Part shown: positions 49,986-61,138 of the stretch, one piece after another
Layout of the letters: every line of letters begins with the position of its first letter
How positions within the stretch are numbered: the first letter of the stretch is position 1
NCBI GenBank assembly: GCA_019671005.1
Contig: CM033715.1
Coordinates: 5,022,001 to 5,086,000 of the forward strand
Reading direction: 5' to 3'
Origin: Hibiscus mutabilis
Lineage: Eukaryota > Streptophyta > Magnoliopsida > Malvales > Malvaceae
DNA length: 64,000 bases
The notes under the pieces: model-generated
Told to the model about the DNA's origin: nothing
What the model saw: the letters and a program-made list of their open reading frames with translations, nothing else
Database searches by the model: none
Position numbers and translations under genes: made by a program

Positions 49986-51008
49986 ATGGATAAGCATGCT
50001 GCCCTTGCATTCTTCTTCTTCTCTGCTTGTTTCTTCACTTCTTCCCCACATGGGAACTTTGTGCATGGTGCTTCAATTTCATCATGCAGCCAAACACCCT
50101 ACCCTGATGTCTGCAACAATTTCATGGGAAATGGTCTTAATGTTGCATCTACCCTTGCACTTGATCAAACCCAATTCTCGTTCCGTGATCTTGCCATTCA
50201 GGTCACCCTCAACCAAGCCGTTCAAGCTCACCGGCTCGTCTCGACGATGGACTTGAGTTCGTTCGACGAGCGAGCCAAATTGGCTTGGAATGACTGCTTG
50301 GAGCTTTACGAGGACACTATTCTCCATCTCAAACGATCAAAGAGCACTAATAATCCATTAGATGCTCAAACCTGGTTAAGTGCTGCAATTGCCAATCAAC
50401 AAACCTGCCAAAATGGCTTCATTGACTTCAACTTGGCCTCTCATTTGCAAACCTTACCATCCATGTTAGGCAACTTCTCCAAGTTGATTAGCAATTCTCT
50501 GGCCATAAACAAGCCCACGCCCACTGTTACCACCAAACAAGTTGGTAACAGACGCCTGCTTGCCCATGAATTCCCTGCTTGGCTTTCGGGTGCCGACCGG
50601 AAGCTATTGCAAAAAACCGGTGCACCGCTAAACGCTGATATCGTGGTGGCCAAAGATGGTTCTGGTAACTTCAAGACCATATCTGAGGCGGTGGCGGCAG
50701 CTGGCGGTGGCAGAAGAACCGTCATACACGTAAAAGCAGGAGTCTACAATGAAAATGTGGATATTCCAAGATCAGCCAAGAACATAATGTTGGTCGGAGA
50801 TGGGATGGGTGCCACAGTTGTTACTGGTAGCAAAAACGCTGGAACTGTCACAACTTTTCGTACAGCAACTGTTGGTAAGCCATCAAACTATGCATCATAA
50901 ATGGTTTGGTCGTTAAGTTTCCATAGCACTTAAATTTATGGTTGAAAATTCTCTTGGAACCACTCCATTTGATTTTCATCTTTGAAGTTTATTAAACATT
51001 ATTTCGGC

Positions 51009-51039
<31 letters not shown>

Positions 51040-51973
51040 GAAAACTGACACTCATGCAAATATCCAGAAGTTCCTTCCTTCTTCAATAGTAAAAAGTACT
51101 CAACTTTTACAATTAATTGGATATTTTTATGTCTCCTATTTCACCAACAATCCGAAAACACTACTTTATACAATATGGAGTAATAGTAAAAATTAATAAT
51201 CTGTTTCCTTCTCTTCTATCTTAATTATGAAAAATCCATAATATCTTTAGATTACTCATTGTGTTCATTTGTTTCTTCTTCTAGGTGTCTCCGGAGATGG
51301 TTTTATAGCTCGTGACATAACCTTTGAGAACACCGCTGGACCCCAAAAACACCAGGCAGTGGCACTCCGTTCCGGCTCCGATTTCTCAGTGTTTTACCGT
51401 TGTAGCTTCAAAGGTTACCAAGACACCTTATACGTTTATTCTCAACGTCAATTCTACCGTGACTGTGACATTTACGGAACCGTGGACTTCATATTCGGCG
51501 ACGCCGTTGCCGTTTTCCAAAACTGCAACATTTACATCCGAAGACCGATGAGCGGTCAAATGAACACTGTCACAGCACAAGCAAGAACGGACCCGAATGA
51601 GAACACGGGCATAATCATCCACAACTCACGCGTGACAGCATCATCTGACCTGAGAGCAGTTCAGGGTTCATTCAAGAGCTACTTGGGACGACCGTGGCAG
51701 AAATATTCAAGAACTGTGTTTATGAAGAGCGGTTTGGATGGACTGATCGACGCAGAAGGTTGGTTGCCGTGGAGTGGGAATTTCGCCTTGAGTAGTCTTT
51801 ACTATGCTGAGCATATGAATACCGGCTCCGGTGCAGGCACAAGTGGAAGAGTGAAATGGGGTGGGTATCATGTTATAAACGCGGCCGATGCCGGAAAATT
51901 CACCGTCGGTAATTTTCTCGCCGGAAATGCTTGGATTCCGGGGACAGGAGTTCCATTTGATGCAGGTCTGTGA
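49986..51973 (+). CDS. Pectin methylesterase/PMEI proenzyme (type I PME), copy B, intact
   Basis: Two exons, 49986-50874 and 51285-51973 (GT-AG intron, split codon G297), give 525 aa, normal for a group 2/type I PME. Signal peptide 1 to about 28. PMEI prodomain about 30-180 with C34, C43, C104, C141. Processing sites RRLL (189-192) and RKLL (205-208), where subtilases cut in the Golgi in this family. The PME domain starts at about DIVVAKDGSGNF (218). Active-site residues visible: Q320 (HQAVALRSG), Q342 and general acid/base D343 (GYQDTLY), nucleophile D364 (GTVDFIFGD), R432 (YLGRPW). The C-terminus WIPGTGVPF is typical. Reaction: de-esterifies homogalacturonan in the wall, giving free carboxyls and methanol. 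It is the working member of a tandem pair with copy A. A PMEI gene lies 25 kb upstream. No lesion seen. Confidence 0.95.
51009..51038 (+). repeat. (TTA)n microsatellite in the PME copy B intron
   Basis: About ten TTA units. The corresponding place in copy A (near 44054-44070) has only about five, so the repeat length differs between the duplicates. Confidence 0.8.
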
Positions 51974-52630
51974 ATTTGTTGATGGGGTTGAGTTGAAGGA
52001 TAATTTCGCCATTTGGAAAATATGTAAATATGAAAATAACCCTTCTGTTGAAATTGTGGTATAGGTTTTGTTGGTTAATTACTTAACTTTATAGGTGATA
52101 AAGGTAGGTTATGCAAACACATATATAAAAATGTTGTATTTGTCAAAGTGGAGGAAAATAAATGTATAATATGGGAATAAATGCTGAAATTGTTTGTATT
52201 TGTGAAGGAAAGAAATAATAAATACGATGGTTTGTTTTGCTTAGCTACGTTATCTTTTATTAATATTTTTTAAAAATATATAAATATTAATATAATTATA
52301 AATTCCAATAATGTATCCGATAATTTTTTAATGTAAATATTATAACAAGTTAGCCAAGTTCATAAATACTTATGTAGGATTATTCTTACAAGACGCTGAA
52401 CATAAATTTTAAATTTTAATTTCTGCGAAGATGATTATACTTTAAAACAATAAACATTTAGAATATTGGTAAGTTGAATATGGTCCCCAATCATTATTCC
52501 AACTTAGAAAACAACATGCTTTCAGAGCATTAGATGAGGCCTCTCATTTTACAAATTGACTTTGCAGGCAACACAGAAATGCGTCAAAATTGTGTGTTCT
52601 TATCAGGAGTTGGGATAAAATCTTAAAACC
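51974..52630. other. 3' flank of PME copy B and intergenic
   Basis: Contains the likely 3' UTR with AATAAA-type signals (near 52159 and 52176). Similarity to the copy A flank fades around 52240. No gene seen after that. Confidence 0.5.
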
Positions 52631-52920
52631 TAGGGCCGTAAACGAATAGAACGATTAGAAAATTATTCAGCGAAATGTTTGTTTATATTTGTTTATTTAA
52701 CATGAATAAAATTTTTTGTTTGTTTAATTAAATGAATGAACATGAACAAAGAGCTCGTTCGTCATTTACGTTTGTGAACGTTCTGTAATCCGTTTATCAT
52801 TTTAACGAACGAACATGAACAATAAATTATGTTCATTTAATTGTTCGTGTTCGGTTAAAATTAAGCAAAAGAACATGAACATACACTCGTTCGTGTTTAT
52901 TCGATTCGTTTACTTGCCTG
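52631..52920. mobile_element. hAT MITE (290 bp)
   Basis: The left end is TAGGGCCGTAAACGAATAGA and the right end, reverse-complemented, CAGGCAAGTAAACGAATCGA. The interior has many GTTCATG/CATGAAC and CGTTCG motifs in both directions, typical of a widespread plant hAT MITE type. Flanks are 8-bp repeats with one mismatch, TTAAAACC (52623-52630) and TTAAAACT (52921-52928). Confidence 0.82.
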
Positions 52921-53834
52921 TTAAAACTGTGACGGTGTATCAAGGGTGATGGAGCTTAATCAGTAAAAAAAAGCTTATCCTATTTTTACAGGCTTTATCG
53001 TTGATTTGCATCTTCTTCCGATTTTCATCGGTGTACTCTTGCCTTGTCTTGGGGATGCGTCGGTCACCTTCTTCTTTCATTGGAATGGGTGTCCCGTCTT
53101 CCACTACATTCCAAAGGAAGTAGTCGCTGGATTTGATGAAAAGTCTCATCTTATTTTTTCAATAGGGGTAGTTTTCCCATTAAATTGTGATTTGGTGATG
53201 AATTGTGACTCATAGAGATTATTGCCAAAAGTAGAAGCCATGGCTCGATGAGTAGATTGATTGAACACCTTACGATCAACTCAAAAGGGTGTAAATCCTT
53301 CCGATGAGTGTAACTCTGATATCAAGGGAATTTCGTGAACTTCCTCACAAAAGCAGGTCCGGGCAGCAAACTCCAACGAACCAACAAAGTTTCTCAGGTG
53401 TAAGGGCATTGAATGTTGGCTCAACAAAGTTTTGCACTTTGCAAATAATGAGGTTGAGCAAAAACTTTTACCCGGAAAGGTTAAAACACTACAGTGAAGG
53501 AAAAGGAAAACAAAATGGAACACAACTCTTCCTGGCAAAATGCACCAAAAACGGACATCCACAATGAAGGCAACTACAAATCAGGCGTAAGAAAACTATA
53601 ACGAATTACGATTACACAATTTAATGGATTTACATGCAAATTACGAGTTACACTCAAATCTAAACATTTTCCTAAATACATTACATTACAACACTCATTT
53701 TCCACTTCCCACATCAAATTCAAACATCAATTAGTGGACAACTAAACAACACCTAAGAAATTATAAAAAGAGAAAATTCAAGCATAGTCTTTTCCTTTAA
53801 GCTTCAGTGTTTTACGTGAAAAAGCTAACAAAGG
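52921..53834. repeat. Duplicated 3' flank of HMGA copy 1
   Basis: From about 53128 it matches 56430-57119 (GGATTTGATGAAAAGTCTCA, GGCTCGATGAGTAGATTGAT, GCAGGTCCGGGCAGCAAACT and others in order). The segment is the downstream side of the HMGA duplication unit. A minus-strand open frame at 53281-53562 exists but is frameshifted in the other copy and matches no family I know, so it is not called. Confidence 0.7.
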
Positions 53835-55774
53835 CTACACTTTCCGAGGGTGACCGCGTCCTCGCTTAACGCCGGGAGCTGGAGGGGCGGCGTCTGCTGT
53901 TGTTTTAGCCATCTTAGGGGGTGTCCGCGTGGCCTTCCACTTTCGGAAGTGGCTTTGGGTTTAGGTGGAGCTGATGGATCTTTATGCGGATGACCACAAG
54001 GTCTAGGCAGAGAGATGACGGTGCCGGGTAGGAGAGCATGTTGGGAAACGCCGGTACACCCCATGGCACAGCGGAAAAATTATCTGGCGTAATCCACCAG
54101 TGATCTATGTACAAAGAACGAATTCGAGGTGATAGATGATAAAAATATTATCTCAAGTAACTGGAATTTCGCAGCAAGTATAGGAAAATCCAAATCAAAT
54201 CTGAGTCGTCACAGCAGCGTTCCGACCTCTACGTAGTCCACCCGAATAAAACGAACAATTTTTCTCTTCTCTAACTGTTAGAGAGGATTTTCGAAAAACA
54301 TATGTTGGCTGCTAGACCTTATGCTTTTATATAGCTTTTAAAAACCTAATTCTAATTAAATTCGAATTCTTTAAATATATAATATATTTAACCGAATATA
54401 ATTAAATATGTAGAATTTGATTTTACTTTAATTAGGTTTCTTTTAGAGATATATATTTTAATATTATTTGATAATTACAATAACTAATATTAACATATAT
54501 ATAAAAACAAAATTATCCATAATTACAATAATTATAACAATTTCAGTTTCTCACTAATGACGTGTATAACAAGTTTCTACACATGCTATCTAGTCGATAT
54601 TTGTTCGTTTTAATCATAGGGTGTGACACTTGTATGTTCATGTAATGTTAACAGTAATATCCAGAACAATTCTAATATTACAAGTAATGAGTGACATCTA
54701 GCAATACATCATTGCTACCTAAGTTACATGAAATCGTGGTTCGATTTAACCTTTTTTCGTGATTAACTTCTTTTATGTATTTCATCCTTTTTGTCCTCAT
54801 ATCTAGATTGGACACAAGTCATGGACTAGTCACACTTGCATAGTCCATCTAATGTTTCTAGATATCTTGAGTAGACTATTATAAACGAATAACTATGATA
54901 TCCCATATTAATTTAGTCGAAAATGGCCATGCATTTTCTAGTCTCACTCAATCAAGTGACCTATGATATTACTCCTATTATGTAGGAGGGACAAATCCTA
55001 TCTTGATCAACCATATTTCGCTACATGGATTGTGATATATCCAATATTAGTCTTTATAGTGTAGTCAGTTACGACACACGTTTGACCGTATCAAAATATG
55101 TCACTCACGATGTTGAAATAATGATGATCTCAAGTTTGAGGAACATACATGTAGTTATCACCATAAGCAATATTGTGACTGTCACATAGTAATCTAAGAA
55201 ACATGCTCATAGCGGGTCAGTCCAGTATGTCGTTCCCTAACACATACTTATGTTTTGATTTTGACATCTTTATGTCAATGACAACACTTTGTCATCAATC
55301 AACTACATATTATTCTTAATACATTATTGTTGTCCAAGCCCACAATAATTCTCGACTAAGGACATTCAAGAATAACTATATTATTCTAAGGACTTTATTA
55401 TAATTCAGTTTATTTATAGATACACAGAATAAGACTGAAATAATAATAATGATTTCTTATTAATAAACAAGATAAAATAAGTATGTCTTTTACAACCATC
55501 TCATAATTGGTCTTTGGGCATACTCCAACAGAGGAACCTTCGGCTTAGGTGGACACCCTCGTCCACGCTTGGGTGGAGCATTCGGGTCAGGTCTCATGTA
55601 ATTGTTCTTTAACATTACAATTTGACCGTTTTCTTTCATCTTGTTAAGGTGGTGGGAAAGTAGAGTGGTGTGAACAGCTGGGAGATCTGAGCGAGTCGAC
55701 TCAATGTGTTTCGTTAATGTCGACTTATTCGACCTGGCTGTCTCGTTCAATGCGTCCATGGCTTCCAAAATTAT
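53835..55774 (-). pseudogene. HMGA (H15 domain plus AT-hooks) copy 1, split by a solo LTR
   Basis: Only exon 2 is present. The 5' part (55774-55531) encodes the linker-histone-like H15 domain (AMDALNETARSNKSTLTKHI) and AT-hook 1. The 3' part (54038-53835) encodes hooks 2 to 4. A 1,492-bp LTR sits between them, in the linker after KPKVPL. There is also a one-base loss in a run of Cs near 53920 (PRGHPLRW instead of PRGRPPKM). All four hook cores are altered at their arginine: GRGCP, PCGHP, PRGHP and RGRGHP instead of GRP cores. The first codon of exon 2, normally ATG after the intron, reads ATA. Exon 1 is missing: similarity to copy 2 breaks off in the intron near 55825. A dead copy. Confidence 0.9.
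54039..55530 (-). mobile_element. Solo LTR, copia-like (1.49 kb), inside HMGA copy 1
   Basis: Ends are TGTTGGGAAACG on the plus strand and CATACTCCAACA at the far side, so the element reads TGTTGGAGTATG...CCCAACA in minus orientation, the usual copia-type LTR start. A TATA-like CTATATAAAAGC on the minus strand lies near 54323-54334. Five-base flanks GAGCA (54034-54038) and GAGGA (55531-55535) differ at one base. The intact HMGA copy 2 has the uninterrupted site GGGAGAGGAACC at 57316-57327. No internal retroelement sequence remains. Confidence 0.88.
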
Positions 55775-57119
55775 CTGCAAAGGAAAACCAAAATGAAAAA
55801 TAAGCTTACATGAAACGACGAACAAGACCCAACGGACAAATGAAGGCATCATTAGAGTCATATTTTCTGGTCCGTTAGCTACTAAGGGGTGGGTTTTTCT
55901 GAAATTATAGCGATAAAAATTGCTCTTGAGGTATTTATAAAAGTAGGCTGGTGTGAAAAAGGAGTTCTGATCATAGATTCAGACTCGAAGATTGCATTGA
56001 ACTAGATAGCTAATCCGATCTAGCATCCTTGGATTTGGTGGGAATTATTCGTGGAAATTGACAAAGCAATTGAGGCAATTGTTGTAAAATAATGGCAATT
56101 ATGAGAAAATGAAGAAGAAAGAAAAATGTCTTAGGCGTGCACAAGACATTGTCTTTAAGGATATTTTGCAATAGTACGTACCCTCTAGGATTCAACGGAC
56201 TCTTCTGCAGTGCAGAAAATAGAAAGAACAAGGATAAATGATACTCATCTAGGAGAGAATGAGAGTTGAGAAAGTTATTTTTTTATGATTTGGAAAGCAA
56301 GTGAGCATGGTATTTATAGTACCATGTATTCTCAAAAGGGTATTCAAAATAGTAAGTAATCAAGGGCAAATCTGTTATAAAATAAAATAAATGGTTAAAA
56401 TTAAATATTCTTTCAAATTTAAAATGAATGGACTTGATGAAAAGTTTCATCCTATTTTTTCAATAGTGGTAGTTTTCCCTATTAAAAAAAGGTGATTTAG
56501 TGATAAATTGTAACTCATAGAGATTGCTGCAAAAAATAGAGATCATGGCTCGATGAGTAGATTAATTGAACACCTTAAGATCAACTTAAGAGAGTATAAA
56601 TCCTTCTAACGAATGTAGCTCTATATCAAGGGAAATTCGTGAACTTCCTCGCAAAAGCAGGTCCGGGCAGCAAACTCCAACTAACCAACAAAGTTTCTCG
56701 CGTGTAAGGGCATTGAATGTTGGCTCAACAAAATTTTCAATTTGCAAATAATGAGGTTGAGCAAAAACTTTTACCCGGAAAGGTTAAAACACTACAGTGA
56801 AGGAAAAGGTAAACAAAATGGAACACAACTCTTCCCGGCAACATGCACATAAAACGGACATCTATAATGAAGGCAACTACAAATCAAGCATAAGAAAACT
56901 ATAGCGAATTACGATTACACAATTTAATGGATTTACATGCAAATTACGAGTCACACTCAAATCTAAACATTTTCCTAAATACATTACAACACTCATTTTC
57001 CACTTCCCACATCAATTAGTGGACACCTAAACAACATCTAAGAAACTATAAAAAGAGAAAATTCAAGCTTAGTCTTTGCCTTTAACCTTCAGTGTTTTAC
57101 ATGAAAAAGCCAACAAAGG
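55775..57119. repeat. Spacer between HMGA copies 1 and 2
   Basis: 55775-55825 is residual HMGA intron. 55826-56430 is unrelated to HMGA and contains a segment (about 56080-56380, with GAAAATGAAGAAGAAAGAAA and GGCGTGCACAAGACATTGTC) that recurs at about 60390-60720 and is probably part of another repeat. 56430-57119 matches the copy 1 3' flank at 53128-53834. Confidence 0.6.
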
Positions 57120-57706
57120 CTACACTTTCCGAGGGCGACCGCGTCCTCGTTTAATGCCGGGAGCTGGAGGGGCGGCGTCCACTGTTGTTTTAGCCATCTT
57201 AGGGGGGCGTCCGCGTGGCTTTCCGCTTCCGGGAGTGGCTTTGGGTTTAGGCGGAGCAGATGGATCTTTAGGAGGACGACCACGAGGTCTAGGCGGAGAG
57301 ATGACGGTGCCGGGTGGGAGAGGAACCTTCGGCTTAGGTGGACGCCCTCGTCCACGCTTGGGTGGAGCATTCGGGTCGGGTCTCATGTAATTGTTCTTTA
57401 ACATTACAATTTGGCCGTTTTGTTTCATCTTGTTGAGGTGGTGGGAAAGTAGAGTGGTGTGAGCAGCTGGGAGATCCGAGCGAGTCGACTCAATGTGCTT
57501 CGCTATTGTCGACTTATTCGACCCGGCTGTCTCGTTCAACGCGTCTATGGCTTCCAAAATCATCTGCAAAGGAAAACCAAAACGAAAAATAAGCTTACAT
57601 GAAACGACTAACAAGACCCAACAAAACTTCGGTATTAAAACTCAAATACCTGAGAGTAGTCTGGAATCAAAGGTTGCTGAGCACCATTCACAACTTCAGT
57701 CGCCAT
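57120..57706 (-). CDS. HMGA: HMGA (HMG-Y-related) architectural DNA-binding protein, intact
   Basis: Exons 57650-57706 and 57120-57563 (GT-AG intron) give 166 aa. After a short N-terminus (MATEVVNGAQQPLIPDYSQ, exon 1) comes a linker-histone H15 winged-helix domain of about 70 residues (ILEAIDALNETAGSNKSTIA ... LLSHHLNKMKQNGQ), then four AT-hooks: KRGRGRPPK, RPRGRPPK, KPRGRPPK and KRGRGRPRK at the extreme C-terminus, spaced by Pro/Lys-rich linkers. This is the exact plant HMGA plan (H15 plus four hooks). Known role: nuclear protein that binds the minor groove of AT-rich DNA and competes with linker histone H1. The upstream region (57707-57900) is shared with that of the third copy (62650-62870). 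It is flanked by two dead paralogues, so this is the only working copy in the cluster. No lesion seen. Confidence 0.95.
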
Positions 57707-58718
57707 TGAAATAGATCAGAAGCTCTTTTTTCTTTTCTTTTCCCTGAGAGGAGATTGGATTTTAAAGGAAAATAAAACGGGAGGAAGAAGAAGGGTAGCA
57801 GCTATGATCCAACGGCTGGGGATGGGTAGCTTTCAAAATACATATGAGATCACGAGGATCGGTGACGTGGATGGAAGCTGAACTATGATTGGAAGGTTTC
57901 AGAACTCTGGATTTATGAATTTCTTTCCCTCCTTTTTCTTTTCAAATTCATAAAATTAAAAAAAAAAAAACTTTTATATGGCAAAATTACCCCTATATAT
58001 ATTGGGGTAATTTTCCCTTATATATTATAAAATAATATTTATTTATTAATTTAGTCGTAACCAATATTAATGAATTATTTAAATTCAAAACACTTAAAAA
58101 TAAAAATTAATATTTTATTTTCTACTAAAAACCACTCCATAAATTCAACAAATCATGTGTATTAACTTCACCAATATTGTATTTTCCCTCCCGCCCCATG
58201 TGCAAAAGAATGAATAAACCCAATAAAAATTTCACCAAAAGAACTTTTCTCTGTTTTTGCCCTTTTACTTTTTTACGAATCTCGGGCGTGCTCTCAAAAG
58301 GAAAACTTGCTACCATATTTTATTACAAACTGTTATCTGTACATTTCCCTTTTTCTGAGTAAAATTATCTGTAAAGTTTATTCGATTTTGATTAATTTTA
58401 AAAAAAATGCCGATTTCTTCATATAAATTACATTAACTCAAATTATTCACTGTAATAAAAGCCAAAATACTACATATTTTAACGGATTTACATGCAAATT
58501 ATGAGTCACACTAAAATCTAAACCCTCCCTGAATACATTACAACACTTTTTTTTTAATTCCAACATCAAATCCAAACCCCAAAAAATAGTTAAAATTAAA
58601 GAAAAGCGAGTCTAAAACAACAATTAGTGAAGAAGAAACTAACAACGCCTTAAAAATTACAAGAAAAAGGAAAACTCTGGCTAACTTCGCCTTCATTTAT
58701 TTGAAAAGCCAATGTGGT
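57707..58718. other. HMGA copy 2 promoter and intergenic
   Basis: 57707-57900 matches 62640-62880 (GATCCAACGG, ATATGAGATCACGAGGATCG, GATTGGAAGGTTTCAG), so it is the conserved HMGA 5' flank. Minus-strand TTTAAAATCC near 57754-57763 could serve as a TATA-like element. From 57950 on it is AT-rich intergenic. About 58480-58718 is the 3' flank of HMGA copy 3 (TTTACATGCAAATTATGAGT recurs near 53630 and 56930). Confidence 0.5.
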
Positions 58719-59306
58719 TTACACTTTCGGCGGTCAACCACGGCCTCGCTTCACTCCAGGGGTGGAGGGTTGGCTGTTGGTGTTGTTTCCGCCATCTTAG
58801 GGGGACGTCCGCGTGGCTTACCGGTGCTAACGGTGATTTTGGGCTTAGAAGCAAGTGAATCTTTGGGCAGACGACCATGAAGTCTAGGCGGAGAGACGAC
58901 GGTGTCGGAAGGAAGAGGAACCTTAAGCTTAGGTGGATGCCCGCGTCCACGTTTGGGTGGAGCATTCGGGTCAGGTCTCATGTAATTGTTCTTCAACATC
59001 ACCGCTTTGTTTCATCTTGTTGAGGTGGTGGGAAAGTAGAGTGGGGTGAGCCGCTGGGAGATCCGAGTGAGTCGACTCGATGTGCTTGGCTATAGTCGAC
59101 TTATTCGACCCGACTTTCTCGTTCAACGTGTCAATGGCTTCCAAAATCATCTGCAAAGACAAATCAGTACGATAAATAATCTAACATAAAACAACCCAGA
59201 AAAGAAAAGAAAAACTTAGGGGCTAAAACCCAGGTACCTGAGGGTAATCTGGAAGTAAAGATTGTCGAGCTTGTGGAGGACCTTGAGTATCTTCAGCAGC
59301 CGCCAT
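58719..59306 (-). pseudogene. HMGA copy 3, frameshifted
   Basis: Exon 1 at 59238-59306 (MAAAEDTQGPPQARQS...) and exon 2 at 58719-59150, with intact splice sites. Exon 2 has the H15 domain start (MILEAIDTLNEKVGSNKS). Relative to copy 2, eight bases are missing after KMKQ (about 59000), which shifts the frame to a TGA soon after. The original frame resumes as MLKNNYMRPDPNAPPKRGRG. Hook 1 is altered (GRGHP) and hook 2 is weak (RLHGRLPK), while hook 3 is normal. A second frame slip near 58760 and a CGA-to-TGA change destroy hook 4. The N-terminus differs from copy 2, so this is an older or separate paralogue. Confidence 0.88.
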
Positions 59307-59322
59307 TAAAATTTGAAGCTTT

Positions 59323-60324
59323 TGCAGGGAAACGTCGATACACTCAATGGATCAGCAGAAAAATTATCCGGCGTAATCCACCAGTGACCCATTTACAAGT
59401 GACGAATTCGGGGTGATAAAGGATGAAAAACATTACCTCAACCAATCTAGAATTTCGCAGTGAGTATAGGAGAATCCAAATAAACCCGAGTCGTCACAGC
59501 AGCGTTCCGACCTCTACGTAGTCCACCTGCATAAAACGAACAATTTTTCTCTTCTCTAACTGTTAGAGATGATTTTCGAAAAAGATATATTTTGCTGCTA
59601 GACCTTATGCCTTTATATAGCATTCAAAAACCTAATTCTAATTAAATTCGGATTGGTTAAATATACAATATATTTAACTGAATATAATTAAATATGTAGA
59701 ATCTGATTTTACTTTAATTAGGTTTCTTTTAGATATATATATATATAGTATTTGATAATTACAATAACTTATCAAATATTAACATATGTATAAAACCGAA
59801 GTTATCCATTATATAACAATTTCGATTTCTCACTAATTACGAGTACAACGAGTTTGTACACATGCTATCTAGTCGATATTTGTTCGTTTCAATCATATGG
59901 TGTGATCCTTGTAGGTTCATGTAACGTTAGCAGTAATATCCAGAACAAATCTAATATTACAAGCAATGAGTGACATCTAGCAATACATCATTGCTACCTA
60001 AGTTACATGAAATCGTGGTTCGATTTAACCTTTTTCTGTGATTAACTTCTTTTATGTATTTTATCCTTTTGTCCTCATATCTAGATCGGACACAAGTCAT
60101 GGATTAGTCACACTTGCATAGTCCATCTAATGTTTCTAGATATCTTGAGTAGACTATTATAAACGAATAACTATGATATCCCATATCAATTTATTCGAGC
60201 ATGACCATGCATTTTCTAGTCTCACTCAATCAAGTGGCCTACGATATTACTCCTATTATGTAGGAGGGACAAATCATATATTGATCAACCATATTTCGCT
60301 ACATAGATTGTGACATATCCAATA
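59323..60324 (-). mobile_element. Partial copia-like LTR next to HMGA copy 3
   Basis: Matches the right-hand two thirds (in LTR orientation) of the solo LTRs at 54039 and 61139, but the terminal TGTTGGG is mutated to TGCAGGG and similarity stops abruptly at about 60324 (CATATCCAATA then unrelated). It lies 16 bases before the HMGA exon 1 ATG, exactly as the full LTR lies before the second exon 1 at 61048-61116. Confidence 0.85.
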
Positions 60325-61004
60325 GTTGTTTCTGGGGACAATTGTTTCTAGGGTGTCGTTGGCCATTTGATTATCCTTAAGATTGTTATAAAATAATGGA
60401 AAATATGAGAAAATGAAGAAGAAACAAAAATGTCCGAGGCGTGCACAAGACATTGTCCTTAAGGATATTTCGCAATAGTGCGTACCCTCTAGAATTCAAT
60501 GGACCCTTCTGCAGTGCAGGAAACACAAAGAACAAGGATAAATGATACTCCGCTAGGAGAGAATGAGAAAGTTAAAGTTATTTTTTATGATTTGGAAAGA
60601 AAGTGAGCGTGGTATTTATAGTACCATGTATTCCCAAAAGGGTATTTAAAATAGTAAGTAATCAAGGGCACATCTGTTATAAAGTAAAATGAATGATTAA
60701 AATTAAATATTCTTTCAAATTTAAAATGAATGGTTGAAATTAAAGATTCTCTCATTTTGAAATGAATGGTTAAAAACCACTTAAAAAAATTAAAAAAATT
60801 AAAATAATAGAAAAGAGATTAGGCCTCTAGTTCACGCACATAAGAAAATTGACAAATTAAAATTCTTGGCCAAACCCGTGTGCGCAAGACCGCCATTATA
60901 TTTTTCTCTTACAAGCTCAATATCAAGACTTTATATTTAAACCAAAGTCAAGTGCTATTCAAAAAAAATGTAGGATTCTTTGAAATATACTAAGTAATCT
61001 AACA
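60325..61004. repeat. Spacer with shared repeat segment
   Basis: 60390-60720 recurs at about 56080-56430 (AAGGATATTTCGCAATAGTG, CTTCTGCAGTGCAGGAAA, GGTATTTATAGTACCATGTA). Its nature is not clear; an LTR or other retroelement end is possible. The rest is AT-rich. Confidence 0.5.
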
Positions 61005-61047
61005 TAAAACGAACCAGAAAAGAAAAAAAACTTAGGGGCTAAAACCC

Positions 61048-61116
61048 AGGTACCTGAGGGTAATCTGGAAGTAAAGATTGTCGAGCTTGTGGAGGACCTT
61101 GAGTATCTTCAGCAGC
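61048..61116 (-). pseudogene. Orphan duplicate of HMGA copy 3 exon 1
   Basis: Reads the same 23 codons (MAAAEDTQGPPQARQS...) followed by the same GT donor as 59238-59306, together with about 40 bases of intron and the 16 bases 5' of the ATG. No second exon follows downstream on the minus strand before the repeat spacer. The segment is part of a duplication of exon 1 plus LTR (about 59205-60324 against 61005-62120). Confidence 0.85.
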
Positions 61117-61138
61117 CGCCATTAAAATTTGAAGCTTT

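Noticed and set aside
53281..53562. Minus-strand 93-codon frame in the HMGA 3' flank
   Set aside because: The duplicated counterpart at about 56600-56880 does not keep the frame open, which argues against selection on a protein.
57076..57390. Plus-strand Gly/Pro/Arg-rich 104-codon frame
   Set aside because: Antisense of the HMGA AT-hook region.
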